Shown here piece by piece: positions 24,493-34,540 of a stretch of DNA of 64,000 bases. Below the pieces are notes generated by a model, which searched no databases, was not told where the DNA came from, and was given only the letters and a program-made list of their open reading frames with translations. Source of the DNA: Caulobacter sp. CCUG 60055 (lineage in GTDB: Bacteria; Pseudomonadota; Alphaproteobacteria; Caulobacterales; Caulobacteraceae); contig NZ_PUIC01000003.1 in NCBI RefSeq assembly GCF_022750545.1, positions 466,575 to 530,574 on the forward strand. Reading direction: 5' to 3'. A program made the position numbers and the translations under genes. The number at the start of each line of letters is the position of its first letter. Positions within the stretch are counted from its first letter, which is position 1.

Positions 24493-25677
24493 CTATCGGC
24501 CGGTCTTGGCCGCCAGGTCGTAGGGGATGTAGTTCTCCCACCGCCAGGGCATGCCGACATCGCCCATCAGCTCGTCGACCAGGGCCTTGTAGATCCCCTC
24601 GGTCCGGTCGCTGTTCGACATCAGCACGATGCAGGCCCGGCGCGGTTCGACGCATAGGCCGTAGTTCCTCGTGCCGTCGTCGTGGCCTTCCTTGAAGTAG
24701 GCGTGGCCGAACGGGGTCTCGAACACCCCCCAGCCGACGCCGTAGCCCAGCCGGACGGCCTTGTTCTCGTCGGTGGTCTCGGGCGCCAGGGTGGGGAACT
24801 GCCGCACGCTGTCGATCGGAACCTGCAGGCGGATCATCTCGGCCTTGGCCTTGGCGCTCAGGCCCTCGCCGCGGGCGACGCCGGCCAGGAAACGCGACCA
24901 GTCGGCGATGGTGGTGTCCATCGAGCCGGCGGCGCGGACGTTCTCGCGCCGGTCGTGCGGCTGAAGCTTGCCGTCGGCCGTGTAGCCGTTCGCGACATTG
25001 GCCGCGAAGTCGGCCCGCCACAGCATGCTTGTGCGGGTCATGCCGAAGCGGTCGAACACGCGGCGCTGCATCTCCTGGCCCACGTCGAGGCCGAGGCCCT
25101 GCTCCAGGACGAACTGCATCAGGTTTACGCCTTCGCCGGAATAGCCGTAGCGCGTCCCCGGATCGCGGTGGAACCGCAGCTTCCCGTCGGGATCGAGCCA
25201 GCGGAAGTTCTGGAAGCCGGTGGTGTGGTCCAGCAGGATGCGCGGGGTCAGCCGGCGCCAGCGTTCGTCGCCGGCGAGGTCGGCGTATTTCGGATAGGCG
25301 GGCAGGGGCTTGGGCAGGTAGTCGGCGATCGACCGGTCGAGGTCGACCTTTCCCTCGTCGACCAGCTGCATGACCATGTAGGCGAACGTCGCCTTGGTCA
25401 GGGAGGCGGCGTACATCACCGTGTCCGGCTCCAGCGGCAGATCGCGCTCGACGTCGCGCAGGCCGTAGGTCCGCACATAGACGACCCGGCCGTCGCGGAT
25501 CAGGGCCAGGGCCAGACCCTTGACGTCGTTGGCCCGCATCAGGCCTCGCACCCGTCCGTCGATGGCCGCCGGGGCGAGGGCGCGGCCGTCCAGCGCGCGG
25601 ATCGGGGCGGCCGTGGCCAGGCCCGCGGCCGCCAGCCAGAGCCCGATGGCCGCCGCCGTCAATCGCTTCACATGCAT
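24493..25677 (-). CDS. exported beta-lactamase-fold serine hydrolase
   Basis: The 394-residue protein has a signal peptide (cleavage near ATAAP, residue 24) and a class C beta-lactamase/DD-peptidase fold. The nucleophile motif is SLTK (Ser92-Lys95), the second motif reads YSGEG in the YxN position, and a GHDDG segment stands where KTG/HxG is expected. It is more likely an esterase or peptidase than a true lactamase, since motif two and three are non-standard. The ATG at 25675-25677 follows the diguanylate cyclase stop by 5 bp, so both are on one transcript. Confidence 0.85.
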   Translation of the reverse strand: MHVKRLTAAAIGLWLAAAGLATAAPIRALDGRALAPAAIDGRVRGLMRANDVKGLALALIRDGRVVYVRTYGLRDVERDLPLEPDTVMYAASLTKATFAYMVMQLVDEGKVDLDRSIADYLPKPLPAYPKYADLAGDERWRRLTPRILLDHTTGFQNFRWLDPDGKLRFHRDPGTRYGYSGEGVNLMQFVLEQGLGLDVGQEMQRRVFDRFGMTRTSMLWRADFAANVANGYTADGKLQPHDRRENVRAAGSMDTTIADWSRFLAGVARGEGLSAKAKAEMIRLQVPIDSVRQFPTLAPETTDENKAVRLGYGVGWGVFETPFGHAYFKEGHDDGTRNYGLCVEPRRACIVLMSNSDRTEGIYKALVDELMGDVGMPWRWENYIPYDLAAKTGR

Positions 25678-25682
25678 GGCGC

Positions 25683-26417
25683 CTATCCCGCCACGCGGCG
25701 GGCGCCGCGCTTGCGCGCGTACATGGCCGCGTCGGCGTCGGCGACGGCCTGTTCGGGCGACATGTCCGGATCGACCTGCCGCACCCCCCAGCTGACGTGC
25801 AGCGGCACCGACCACTCGCCGCACTGGGCCGGAACGGCCTCGACGGCGGCGGCCAGGGCGGCGGCCTTGGCCTTGGCGGCGGCCGCGTCGGCCTGCACCA
25901 GGATCACCCCGAACTCGTCGCCGCCCAGCCGTCCGACCACGTCGGACCCGCGCACGTTGGCGGCCAGCCGCTCGGCCACCGCCTTCAGGGCCGCGTCGCC
26001 CGCCGCGTGGCCGAAACGGTCGTTGACCGCCTTGAAGCCGTCGAGGTCGAAGAACACCACGCTGGCCGGGCCGCCGTAACGCTGGGCGAACACCGCCGCG
26101 CGGTTCAGCTCGCGCATGAAGGCGCGGCGGTTGAGCAGGGGCGTCAGGGCGTCGCGGTCGGCCAGGCCTTCCATCTCGGACAGCCGTCCCTTCAGCCGGC
26201 CGACCTCCTGGCGCAGCTCGTCGATCTCGGCCAGCAAGGTGGTCAGCGCCGCTTGCACCGGCGGCGTCAGGTCGGCCTCGGACAGGCCGAGGAACGAGGC
26301 GCTGTCGGCCGAAGCCGCGCTCGCGCCGCCGCCGGCGTGGGCCGCCGCCTCGGCCTTGAGCGCGACGCGACGGCGGACCGCCGCCAGCGGATCGGCCCGA
26401 ACCCCGAGCAATTTCAT
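25683..26417 (-). CDS. diguanylate cyclase (GGDEF)
   Basis: The 244-residue protein has a short N-terminal region with a coiled-coil helix (LLAEIDELRQEVGRLKGRLS, about 61-80) that should dimerise it and align the C-terminal GGDEF domain (about 85-244). Visible motifs are DRDALTPLLNRRAF, FFDLDGFKAVNDRFGH, the inhibitory I-site RGSD (156-159) five residues before the intact GGDEF (165-169), and DADAAMYARKR. It should make c-di-GMP with product inhibition. No sensor or membrane domain is present. The ATG at 26415-26417 is chosen; an in-frame start at 26450 exists. Confidence 0.9.
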   Translation of the reverse strand: MKLLGVRADPLAAVRRRVALKAEAAAHAGGGASAASADSASFLGLSEADLTPPVQAALTTLLAEIDELRQEVGRLKGRLSEMEGLADRDALTPLLNRRAFMRELNRAAVFAQRYGGPASVVFFDLDGFKAVNDRFGHAAGDAALKAVAERLAANVRGSDVVGRLGGDEFGVILVQADAAAAKAKAAALAAAVEAVPAQCGEWSVPLHVSWGVRQVDPDMSPEQAVADADAAMYARKRGARRVAG

Positions 26418-26478
26418 GAGCCGTCCCCCCAGAATCGACCCGCACGCCATGCGTCGTGGCGAATCTTAACGGGATCGG

Positions 26479-26506
26479 TTGCGGGCGCAATGGCGGCGCC
26501 TATACT
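26479..26506 (+). promoter_or_regulatory. promoter of purEK
   Basis: TTGCGG (26479-26484) and TATACT (26501-26506), spacing 16 bp, lie 55 bp upstream of the purE ATG. This is the best sigma-70 match in the divergent dgc-purE gap. Confidence 0.6.
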
Positions 26507-26560
26507 CCGCCGCCTTTCCAGGCGGGCTTTCCCGCGCGCGCCGGGACCAGGGGATGCAGC

Positions 26561-27055
26561 ATGACCGAGCGCCAGGCGCCCGTCGCCATCATCATGGGCA
26601 GCCGTTCGGACTGGCCGACCTTGAAGGGCGCCGCCGACAGCCTCGACGCCCTCGGCGTGGCCTACGAGGCCAAGGTGGTCTCGGCCCACCGCACGCCCGA
26701 CCGGCTCTACGCCTTCGCCAAGGGCGCGGCGGCGGCCGGCTTCAAGGTGGTCATCGCCGGGGCCGGCGGCGCGGCGCACCTGCCGGGCATGTGCGCCTCG
26801 ATGACCGAGCTGCCGGTGCTGGGGGTGCCGGTGCAGTCCAAGGCGCTGAAGGGCCTCGATTCCCTGCTGTCCATCGTGCAGATGCCGGCGGGCGTGCCCG
26901 TCGCCACCCTGGCCATCGGCGAGGCGGGGGCCAAGAACGCCGGCCTGCTGGCCGCGCAGATTCTCGCCCTGTCGGACCCAGACCTCGCCCGGCGCCTGGC
27001 CGACCATCGCGCCGCCCAGACCGCCTCGGTGTCCGAAGCCGTCGAAGACGATTGA
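26561..27055 (+). CDS. purE: 5-(carboxyamino)imidazole ribonucleotide mutase PurE
   Basis: This class I PurE converts N5-CAIR to CAIR in de novo purine synthesis, following PurK. The 164-residue protein has [30 protein letters not shown] (catalytic His), [16 protein letters not shown] and [22 protein letters not shown]. The ATG at 26561 has an AGGGGA SD. The purK gene begins 8 bp after its stop, making a two-gene purEK operon. Confidence 0.96.
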   Translation: MTERQAPVAIIMGSRSDWPTLKGAADSLDALGVAYEAKVVSAHRTPDRLYAFAKGAAAAGFKVVIAGAGGAAHLPGMCASMTELPVLGVPVQSKALKGLDSLLSIVQMPAGVPVATLAIGEAGAKNAGLLAAQILALSDPDLARRLADHRAAQTASVSEAVEDD

Positions 27056-27062
27056 GCGTTCC

Positions 27063-28142
27063 ATGAAACCGCTTTCCCCTGGCTCGACCATCGGCGTCCT
27101 CGGCGGCGGCCAGCTCGGCCGGATGCTGGCCCTGGCGGCGGCGCGACTGGGATTCGACGTCGTCGTCATGACGCCCAGGGCCGACGACAGCGCCGGGCGC
27201 GTGGCCGCGCGCACCATCGTCGCGCCCTATGACGACGACGCGGCCCTGGCGGCCCTGGCCGAGGTCGCCGACGTCGTCACCTTCGAGTTCGAGAACGTCC
27301 CGGCCGAGGTGGTCGGCAAGCTCCAGGCCCTCGGGGTCGAGACCGCGCCGGGGCCGCGCGCCCTGGCCGTGGCCCAGGACCGGGTCGAGGAGAAGACCTT
27401 CCTCAACGCGGTCGGGGCTCCCACCGTGGGCTTCGCCGTGATCGACGGCCCGGCCGACATCCTGCCCGCGCTCGACAAGCTGGGCGCGCCGGCCCTGCTC
27501 AAGACCCGGCGCGAGGGCTATGACGGCAAGGGCCAGACCTGGATCGAGAGCCACGCCGACGCCCACGCCGCCTTCGACCGCATCGGCCGCCGCCCGGCCA
27601 TCCTGGAGGCGCGGGCCGATTTCGTGCGCGAGGTGTCGGTGATCGCCGCCCGGGGGCGCGACGGCGAGGTGGCCTGCTATCCCCTGGCCGAGAACCACCA
27701 CGAGGGCGGCGTGCTGCGCCGCTCCAGCGCGCCGACCAAGGCCTCGGCCGCCACGGTCGAGCAGGCCGAGACCATCGCCGCCCGCATCCTGACCCGCCTC
27801 GACTATGTCGGGGTGATGGGGGTCGAGATGTTCGAGCTGAAGAGCGGCCGCCTGCTGGTCAACGAGTTCGCGCCCCGCGTCCACAACACTGGCCACTGGA
27901 CCCTGGACGGCTGCGAGGTCGACCAGTTCGAGCAGCATGTGCGCGCCGTCGCCGGCTGGCCGCTGGGCCCCACCACCCCGCTCGCCCATGTCGAGATGGA
28001 GAACCTGCTGGGCGAGGAGGCCGACGCCTGGGCCCGGCTGGCGGCCGAGCCCGAGGCCCGCCTGTGGCTGTACGGCAAGGGCGAGGCGCGGGCCGGCCGC
28101 AAGATGGGCCACGTCAACCGCCTGCGGCCGCTGAAGGGCTGA
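27063..28142 (+). CDS. purK: 5-(carboxyamino)imidazole ribonucleotide synthase PurK
   Basis: PurK carboxylates AIR with bicarbonate and ATP to give N5-CAIR, the PurE substrate. The 359-residue ATP-grasp enzyme has the opening IGVLGGGQLGRMLALAAARLG, VTFEFENVP, KTRREGYDGKGQ, the metal-binding segment LLVNEFAPRVHNTGHWT and the C-terminal YGKGEARAGRKMGHVN. The length is normal. It is cotranscribed with purE, and converges on the COQ9 gene. Confidence 0.96.
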   Translation: MKPLSPGSTIGVLGGGQLGRMLALAAARLGFDVVVMTPRADDSAGRVAARTIVAPYDDDAALAALAEVADVVTFEFENVPAEVVGKLQALGVETAPGPRALAVAQDRVEEKTFLNAVGAPTVGFAVIDGPADILPALDKLGAPALLKTRREGYDGKGQTWIESHADAHAAFDRIGRRPAILEARADFVREVSVIAARGRDGEVACYPLAENHHEGGVLRRSSAPTKASAATVEQAETIAARILTRLDYVGVMGVEMFELKSGRLLVNEFAPRVHNTGHWTLDGCEVDQFEQHVRAVAGWPLGPTTPLAHVEMENLLGEEADAWARLAAEPEARLWLYGKGEARAGRKMGHVNRLRPLKG

Positions 28143-28190
28143 GCCTCGGCGTCAGCGGTCGCCGGGGCAGGCCAGATAGTCGGCGGCGAA

Positions 28191-28850
28191 TCAGGCCCGG
28201 CCGTAGCGCATCCGGCTGAGGGCCTCGGCCATCTCCTTCAGGTGGTCGGTCCGCTTGCGCGTCGCCTTCCATTTCTCGAAGGCCATGACGTTGTCGATGC
28301 GGGCGCCGACATAGGCCTTGGCCGCCTCGCGGCCGTTGGTCAGCCGCACCGCGGTGGCCGAGACCAGGATGCCGGCCAGGATCGCCCGCTTGGAATAGTG
28401 GTTTTCGTCGGTGGCGACGTCGCCGGCCCAGCGCCACAGGTGGTCGGCGCTCTCCCAGGCCAGGCGCAGGGCCAGCGGCAGGTTGAACGGCAGGGCCAGG
28501 AAGCCGGCGCAGCGGCGCAGGGCGGCCTCGTCGGCGGCGGCCGTCTCCAGCCGGGTCTCGACGCCGACGCGGATGCGCTCGCGGATCTTGAGGCCCTGCG
28601 GGTCGATCCCGGCCATGGCCGTCGCCGTCGCCGCATCGTGCCGCCGCGACAGCAGGGCGGCGAGGTCGCGAGGGCCTCCCGGCAGCAGCAGCTCGGCCTC
28701 GGCGGCGGTCAGGCCGCAATCGCGCGCGGCGCGGGCGACCAGGGCGGCGCTCCAGCCCGTGGCCGGCGCTGCGGCCACGGCGGCGTCGAGGAGACGTTGT
28801 TCGGTCTGCGTCGCCCAGTCGGCGGCGGGTTCGCTGTCATGGTCGGCCAT
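28191..28850 (-). CDS. COQ9 family ubiquinone biosynthesis protein
   Basis: The 219-residue homologue of mitochondrial COQ9 has a TetR-like fold, binds lipid and assists the ubiquinone hydroxylase. The N-terminal helical half (about 15-75) resembles a TetR headpiece. The C-terminal COQ9 domain contains LAWESADHLWRWAGDVATDENHYSKR, the DxxxDxNxYxKR-like signature, and ILAGILVSATAVRLTN. The ATG is at 28848-28850. It is divergent from rpsU, a pairing seen in many alphaproteobacteria as far as I recall. Confidence 0.9.
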   Translation of the reverse strand: MADHDSEPAADWATQTEQRLLDAAVAAAPATGWSAALVARAARDCGLTAAEAELLLPGGPRDLAALLSRRHDAATATAMAGIDPQGLKIRERIRVGVETRLETAAADEAALRRCAGFLALPFNLPLALRLAWESADHLWRWAGDVATDENHYSKRAILAGILVSATAVRLTNGREAAKAYVGARIDNVMAFEKWKATRKRTDHLKEMAEALSRMRYGRA

Positions 28851-29015
28851 TTCGTCAGTCTACACCGGCCTCGAGCGGCCGTCTCGCCATAGACATCAAG
28901 CCCGGCCTCTGGTATCAGCGCGCCCTCTAGCCCGAAGGACGCCCCTTCGGGTCCGAAGTTCTTGTTCGTTCCGCCCATCGCACACGAAGCGGAGCGCACA
29001 GAGGAGGACCTAGTC

Positions 29016-29249
29016 ATCGTTCAGATTTTCGTGCGCGACAACAATGTCGACCAGGCGCTCAAGGCCCTGAAGAAGAAGATGCAGCGTGAAGGCTCGTTCC
29101 GCGAAATGAAGCGGCACGTCCATTACGAGAAGCCCTCGGAAAAGCGCGCCCGCCAAAAGGCGGAGGCCGTGCGCCGCGCCCGCAAGCTGGCCCGCAAGCG
29201 CGCCCAGCGCGAAGGCCTGATCGCCGCGCCGAAGAAGCCCGCTCGTTAA
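29016..29249 (+). CDS. rpsU: 30S ribosomal protein S21, apparent AUC start
   Basis: The 77-residue S21 has the conserved sequence [48 protein letters not shown] and a basic tail. S21 helps base-pair mRNA leaders with 16S rRNA. No ATG, GTG or TTG lies at the conserved N-terminus. The codon before VQIF is ATC (29016-29018), eight nucleotides after a strong GAGGAGG (29001-29007). The only in-frame standard start nearby is a TTG at 28962, which would add 18 unconserved residues without a good SD. I therefore place the start at the AUC codon. A hairpin CCCGAAGG/CCTTCGGG lies in the leader (about 28931-28951). Confidence 0.9.
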   Translation: MVQIFVRDNNVDQALKALKKKMQREGSFREMKRHVHYEKPSEKRARQKAEAVRRARKLARKRAQREGLIAAPKKPAR

Positions 29250-29312
29250 GCAGAACCGTGCGGCGCGGGCGAGCCCGCCCTGCGCCCTGTCTGCCCGGGA
29301 CGGAACTAAAGC

Positions 29313-29345
29313 AAAGGCCGCGCAGAGAGAGTCTGCGCGGCCTTT
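29313..29345. terminator. bidirectional terminator between rpsU and the ABC permease
   Basis: A perfect 14-bp stem (29313-29326 with 29332-29345, loop GAGAG) ends in TTTGT on the plus strand and TTTGCTTTA on the minus strand. It lies between the convergent rpsU and ABC permease genes. Confidence 0.75.
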
Positions 29346-29378
29346 GTCGTGCGCGGTCGCCGCCCGGCGGCGGCGGGC

Positions 29379-30719
29379 TCAGTCCGGGGCGCGGGTCTCG
29401 TCGCCGCGCCCGACCGATCCGATCAGGGCGCGCAGGCTGGGCCGGCCGCTGGACAGGGCCCCGGCCCGGAAGGCGCGTCCGGCGATCCACAGCACCAGCG
29501 CCGTGGCGGCGACCATCTCGATCAGCGTCAGGGCGATCTGCCAGGCCGGCGGATGGCTGGCCGCCCGCGCCGCCATCAGGAACGGCGTGAACGGCGGGAC
29601 CCAGGACAGCGCCTGCAGCAGCGGGGCGTCGGGCCGGCTGATCGCCTGGCCCATGAAGATGATCGGGACGGCCAGGATCAGCATCACCGGGCCAAGCAGG
29701 GTCTGGGCGTCGCGGGTGGTCTCGCAATAGGCGCCGACGGCGGCGAACAGCGCCGCGTACATCAGGTAGCCGGCCACAAGGTAGGCGGCGAAATAGGCCA
29801 GCAGCCCGTGGCTCAGCAGCACGGCGGCGACGTCGCCCAGCAGGGCGGGGGCGAAATGGCCGAGCACCGCCGTCCCCATCGCCGCCCAGGCCGCCAGCAC
29901 CGTGAAGGTGACGCCGGCCACGCCCAGGATCTTGCCGCCCATGATCTCGGTGGTCGAGGCCGAGGCCAGCAGGATCTCAAGGATGCGGCTGGATTTCTCC
30001 TCGATGACGCTGTTGAGCAGGATGCCGGCCCCGGTCATCACCGCCGACCACAGCAGCAGCCCCAGTCCGAAGCCGATCAGGCCGGGCAGGCGGTCGCGGT
30101 CGGTCACGGCCCCGCCGCCGGCGGCCTTGGGCGAGAAGGCGTGCATCTCGGGCCGCTCGGCCATCACCTTGGTGGCCAGCATCGGGTCCAGGCCCTGGGC
30201 CTGGAGGTTGACCCGCCGCATCCATTCGGACACCGCGTCCTGAACGTCGCGCGTCAGGTCGCGGTCGGCGACGTCGCGGCTCCAGACGTCGACGGCGATG
30301 CGGCCGTTGTTGCGATAGACCACGCCCGCCGCGTCGATGCGGCCGTCGCCGGGCGGGCGCGCGCCGCCGAGCAGGCGCTTGGCCTCGGCGCCGACGGCCT
30401 CGGGCGTGCGCGCCGCGCGCAGCGGCGCCGGCGGCGCGACCACCACATAGGCGGTCGAGGCCTTCAGCCGGTCTTCGACGGTGCGCCGCAGGGACAGCAC
30501 CGGATCGTAGAGGCAGGTCTGCACCTCGGCCGGACAGTCGTCCGGGGTGGCGAGGTCGACGATGGTCAGCACCGGCTTGGGCGAGGATTTCTCCAGCAGG
30601 GCGGGGGCCTGGCTGCTGAGCGCCAGCACCAGGGGCATCAGGCACAGCGACAGCCAGAAGCCGACGGTGCGCACATAGGCCAGGTATTCGCGGACGGCGA
30701 TGGTCAGCAGGCGGCTCAT
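29379..30719 (-). CDS. ABC-2 type transporter permease (NatB-like)
   Basis: The 446-residue permease has one N-terminal membrane segment (residues about 20-40, TVGFWLSLCLMPLVLALSS), a large extracytoplasmic domain (about 45-215) and a C-terminal bundle of five or six segments (LIGFGLGLLLWSAVMTGAGIL onward). EEKSSRILEILLASASTTEIMGGKILG is the hallmark of the NatB/YhaP sodium-efflux or stress family. The ATG at 30717-30719 overlaps the stop of the ATPase gene by 4 bp, so the pair is translationally coupled and forms one exporter. The substrate is unknown. Confidence 0.88.
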   Translation of the reverse strand: MSRLLTIAVREYLAYVRTVGFWLSLCLMPLVLALSSQAPALLEKSSPKPVLTIVDLATPDDCPAEVQTCLYDPVLSLRRTVEDRLKASTAYVVVAPPAPLRAARTPEAVGAEAKRLLGGARPPGDGRIDAAGVVYRNNGRIAVDVWSRDVADRDLTRDVQDAVSEWMRRVNLQAQGLDPMLATKVMAERPEMHAFSPKAAGGGAVTDRDRLPGLIGFGLGLLLWSAVMTGAGILLNSVIEEKSSRILEILLASASTTEIMGGKILGVAGVTFTVLAAWAAMGTAVLGHFAPALLGDVAAVLLSHGLLAYFAAYLVAGYLMYAALFAAVGAYCETTRDAQTLLGPVMLILAVPIIFMGQAISRPDAPLLQALSWVPPFTPFLMAARAASHPPAWQIALTLIEMVAATALVLWIAGRAFRAGALSSGRPSLRALIGSVGRGDETRAPD

Positions 30720-31651
30720 CGGGCGGCCTCCGGGCGGGCGCCGCCGGTCAGCACGATGAAGGCGTCGTACAGCGACGGCTCCCTCAGCTCGAAGCGGGTG
30801 AGGTCGAGGTCGCGGGCGAAGGCGGCGCGCAGGGCCTCCTGGCCCGAGGCCCCGGGGGCCAGCACGGCGGTGAGGCGCAGGCCGCCGTCCTCGCCCGGGG
30901 CCTGGGCCTCGACCGCGGCGACGCCGGGCAGGGCCAGGGCGTCGGCGGCGGTGACCGCGCCTTCGAGCAGCAGGGTGCGCGGCGCGGCCGACCGCGCCTC
31001 GAACAGGCCGCCGTCGAACACCTTGCGGCCGCGGGCGATCAGCACGACCTGGTCGCACAGCCGCTCGGCCTGCTCCATGACGTGGGTGGAGAACACTACG
31101 GTGGCGCCGTGGGCGGCCAGGCTCTTGAGGATGGCCTCCAGCGACATCTGGTTGACCGGGTCGAGGCCGGCGAACGGCTCGTCGAGGATGACCAGCTCGG
31201 GCTCGTGCGCCAGGGCCGCCAGCAACTGGACCTTCTGGGCCATGCCCTTGGACAGGGCCTTGATCGGCCGGCGCATGGCCTCGCCCAGCCCTTGCGCCTC
31301 CAGCATCGCCTCGGCGCGGCGGCGGGCCTTGGCGCGGGGCATGCCCTTGAGCTGGCTGAAGAAGGCGATGGCGTCGACCGGCGTCATGCGTCGGTAGAGG
31401 CCGCGCTCCTCGGGCAGGAAGCCGATGCGGTCGCGAACCTTGCGGGCGTCGCCGACGCCGAGCACGGTGATGGCCCCGTCGGTGGGGCGCGACAGGCCCA
31501 GGATCATCCGCACGGTCGAGGTCTTGCCCGCGCCGTTGGGGCCGAGGAAGCCGAGGATGCGGCCGGGAGAGGCCTCGAAGCTGAGGTCGCGCACGGCCTC
31601 GAAGTCGCCGTATCGCTTGGAAACGCCTTCCAGGCGCAGCGCAGCCGCCAT
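30716..31651 (-). CDS. ABC transporter ATP-binding protein (NatA-like)
   Basis: The 311-residue ATPase partner of the downstream permease shows Walker A GPNGAGKTST, Q-loop IGFLPEERGLY, the signature-like LSKGMAQKVQL (degenerate LSGGQ as in NatA/YhaQ), Walker B LVILDEPFAGLDP and the switch His STHVMEQ. A C-terminal extension of about 90 residues follows the ATPase core, typical of the Ccm/Nat DUF4162 group. The ATG at 31649-31651 has GGGAG upstream; a start 18 bp earlier is possible. Confidence 0.9.
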   Translation of the reverse strand: MAAALRLEGVSKRYGDFEAVRDLSFEASPGRILGFLGPNGAGKTSTVRMILGLSRPTDGAITVLGVGDARKVRDRIGFLPEERGLYRRMTPVDAIAFFSQLKGMPRAKARRRAEAMLEAQGLGEAMRRPIKALSKGMAQKVQLLAALAHEPELVILDEPFAGLDPVNQMSLEAILKSLAAHGATVVFSTHVMEQAERLCDQVVLIARGRKVFDGGLFEARSAAPRTLLLEGAVTAADALALPGVAAVEAQAPGEDGGLRLTAVLAPGASGQEALRAAFARDLDLTRFELREPSLYDAFIVLTGGARPEAAR

Positions 31652-31687
31652 CGTCGGCTCCCGAATCATACCGAAACGACAGTCCTA

Positions 31688-32653
31688 TCAGGCGACGGGC
31701 GTCAGCGCGTCCCGCACATGATCGATGGCCTTCACAATCGCGTCGGCGTGATCGAGACCCAGCAGGCTGGCGTGGCTGGCGTCGGGGATGTTGGCGTAGG
31801 AGCCGTGCGCCGACGCGCGGGCGGGCGCGGCCTGGAGGTCCTTCCAGCCGCGGCGGCCGGCGCCGGTTCCGGCGGTGATCACCGCCACCGGCCATTCGGG
31901 ACGGAACGGCCCGGCGGCGCGGGCCTGCTCGGCCGAGGCCGGCCACTGGCCGACCTCGTCGGCGGCCCAGCGGTTGTGCCGGGCCGAGGCGAAGGCCCAG
32001 CGCTTCTCGGGCTTGATCGCCGGCGGCAGGCCGATCTTGTCGCCGAACCAGGTGGCCACCAGCGGCTTGTAGAGCCCGGCCTGGGCGCCCCAGGCGGCCA
32101 GGCGCGACAGCGTCTCGAAGTGGCCGACGAAATCGCGCACCCGCTTGACGTCCATGGCCTCGGGGGTGGTGGCGTCGAGCAAGACGATCCCGGCGATCCG
32201 GTCGGGATTGCGGCCGGCGAACACGCGGGCGTGCAGCCCGGCCATGGAATGGCCGACCAGGATGAACGGGCCGGGCTCGTGCGCGGCGGCCAGCAGCTTC
32301 TCCAGGTCGCCGGCGGCGTGCAGGGCGTCGCGCGGCTCCGGGCCAGGGTCGGAATAGCCGAGGCCGGCCCGGTCATAGGCGCAGGACCGCTCGCCGCGCT
32401 CGGCCAGCCGCTGCTGCACCGCGCCCCAGTCGGCGGCGAAGCCGAAGGCGCCGGCCTCGAACAGCACGGTCGGACGCCCGCCCGCCGGGGGGCCTTCGCA
32501 GACGATGCGCATGCGACGGCCGTCGCCGATATCGATCATGCGCCCCCGCATCGGGGGCGCGCCCGCCAACGCGCTCATCAGGCCTCCAACCGCGACATAG
32601 GCCAGGAGGACAAGCGCCAACCCGGCGACGATCTTCGTCAGGAGCCTGAACAT
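31688..32653 (-). CDS. membrane-anchored alpha/beta hydrolase
   Basis: The 321-residue alpha/beta-fold hydrolase has an N-terminal membrane or signal segment (IVAGLALVLLAYVAVGGLMS). It has the oxyanion HG-equivalent region VLFEAGAFGFAADW, YDRAGLGYSDPGP, the nucleophile elbow GHSMAG, an acid residue near LLDATTPEAMD and the catalytic His in DASHASLLG. Substrate unknown. It lies 36 bp before the Nat-type ATPase on the same strand. Confidence 0.85.
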   Translation of the reverse strand: MFRLLTKIVAGLALVLLAYVAVGGLMSALAGAPPMRGRMIDIGDGRRMRIVCEGPPAGGRPTVLFEAGAFGFAADWGAVQQRLAERGERSCAYDRAGLGYSDPGPEPRDALHAAGDLEKLLAAAHEPGPFILVGHSMAGLHARVFAGRNPDRIAGIVLLDATTPEAMDVKRVRDFVGHFETLSRLAAWGAQAGLYKPLVATWFGDKIGLPPAIKPEKRWAFASARHNRWAADEVGQWPASAEQARAAGPFRPEWPVAVITAGTGAGRRGWKDLQAAPARASAHGSYANIPDASHASLLGLDHADAIVKAIDHVRDALTPVA

Positions 32654-32775
32654 AGGGGCCTGTCTAGGCGTTCCATATGTCGCCGTCGCGACAAAAGGCG
32701 GGAAACTGCCGGTTCGCCGCTTTCCGCGTCCCGGATGGACGCGGAAAGTAAGTCCGGGCGGCGGCGAGGGGCGGT

Positions 32776-34188
<1,413 letters not shown>

Positions 34189-34206
34189 GGTTTCCCCCGG
34201 CCCCGC

Positions 34207-34527
34207 TTACTTCTGCTTCTTCTTGTACATGGCCAGCATCCGCTGGGTGACCAGGAAGCCGCCGAAGATGTTGACGGCCACCAGGCCGGCGGCCACGGCG
34301 CCGGCGGCCTTGGAGATCCACACCGAGGCGCCCGAGCCTTCGGCTCCGCCGCCATGGGCGGCGGCGGCCAGCAGGGCGCCGACGATGATCACCGAGGAGA
34401 TGGCGTTGGTCACCGCCATCAGCGGCGTGTGCAGGGCCGGCGTGACGCTCCACACCACGTAGTAGCCCACGAAGATCGCCAGCACGAAGATGGCGAGGCG
34501 AAAGACGGTCGGGTCGACGGCTTCCAT
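34207..34527 (-). CDS. pntAB: NAD(P) transhydrogenase subunit alpha part 2 PntAB
   Basis: The 106-residue membrane subunit has three to four helices: FRLAIFVLAIFVGYYVVWSV, then SSVIIVGALLAAAAHGG, AAGAVAAGLVAVNIFGGFLVTQ and a KKKQK end. The TPALHTPLMAVTNAISS loop is strongly conserved. Separation from the soluble PntAA part gives the three-subunit form known from Rhodospirillum rubrum, unlike the fused E. coli PntA. Confidence 0.95.
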   Translation of the reverse strand: MEAVDPTVFRLAIFVLAIFVGYYVVWSVTPALHTPLMAVTNAISSVIIVGALLAAAAHGGGAEGSGASVWISKAAGAVAAGLVAVNIFGGFLVTQRMLAMYKKKQK

Positions 34528-34540
34528 CGGCGCGGACTCC

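Noticed and set aside
24493..25677. True class C beta-lactamase (resistance gene)
   Set aside because: SxxK is present but the YxN and KTG equivalents are not standard, and the protein resembles exported esterase/peptidase relatives more, so no resistance function is assigned.
28962..29015. TTG start of rpsU giving an 18-residue extension
   Set aside because: No adequate Shine-Dalgarno precedes it and the added residues are not conserved in S21. It is kept only as the alternative to the AUC start.
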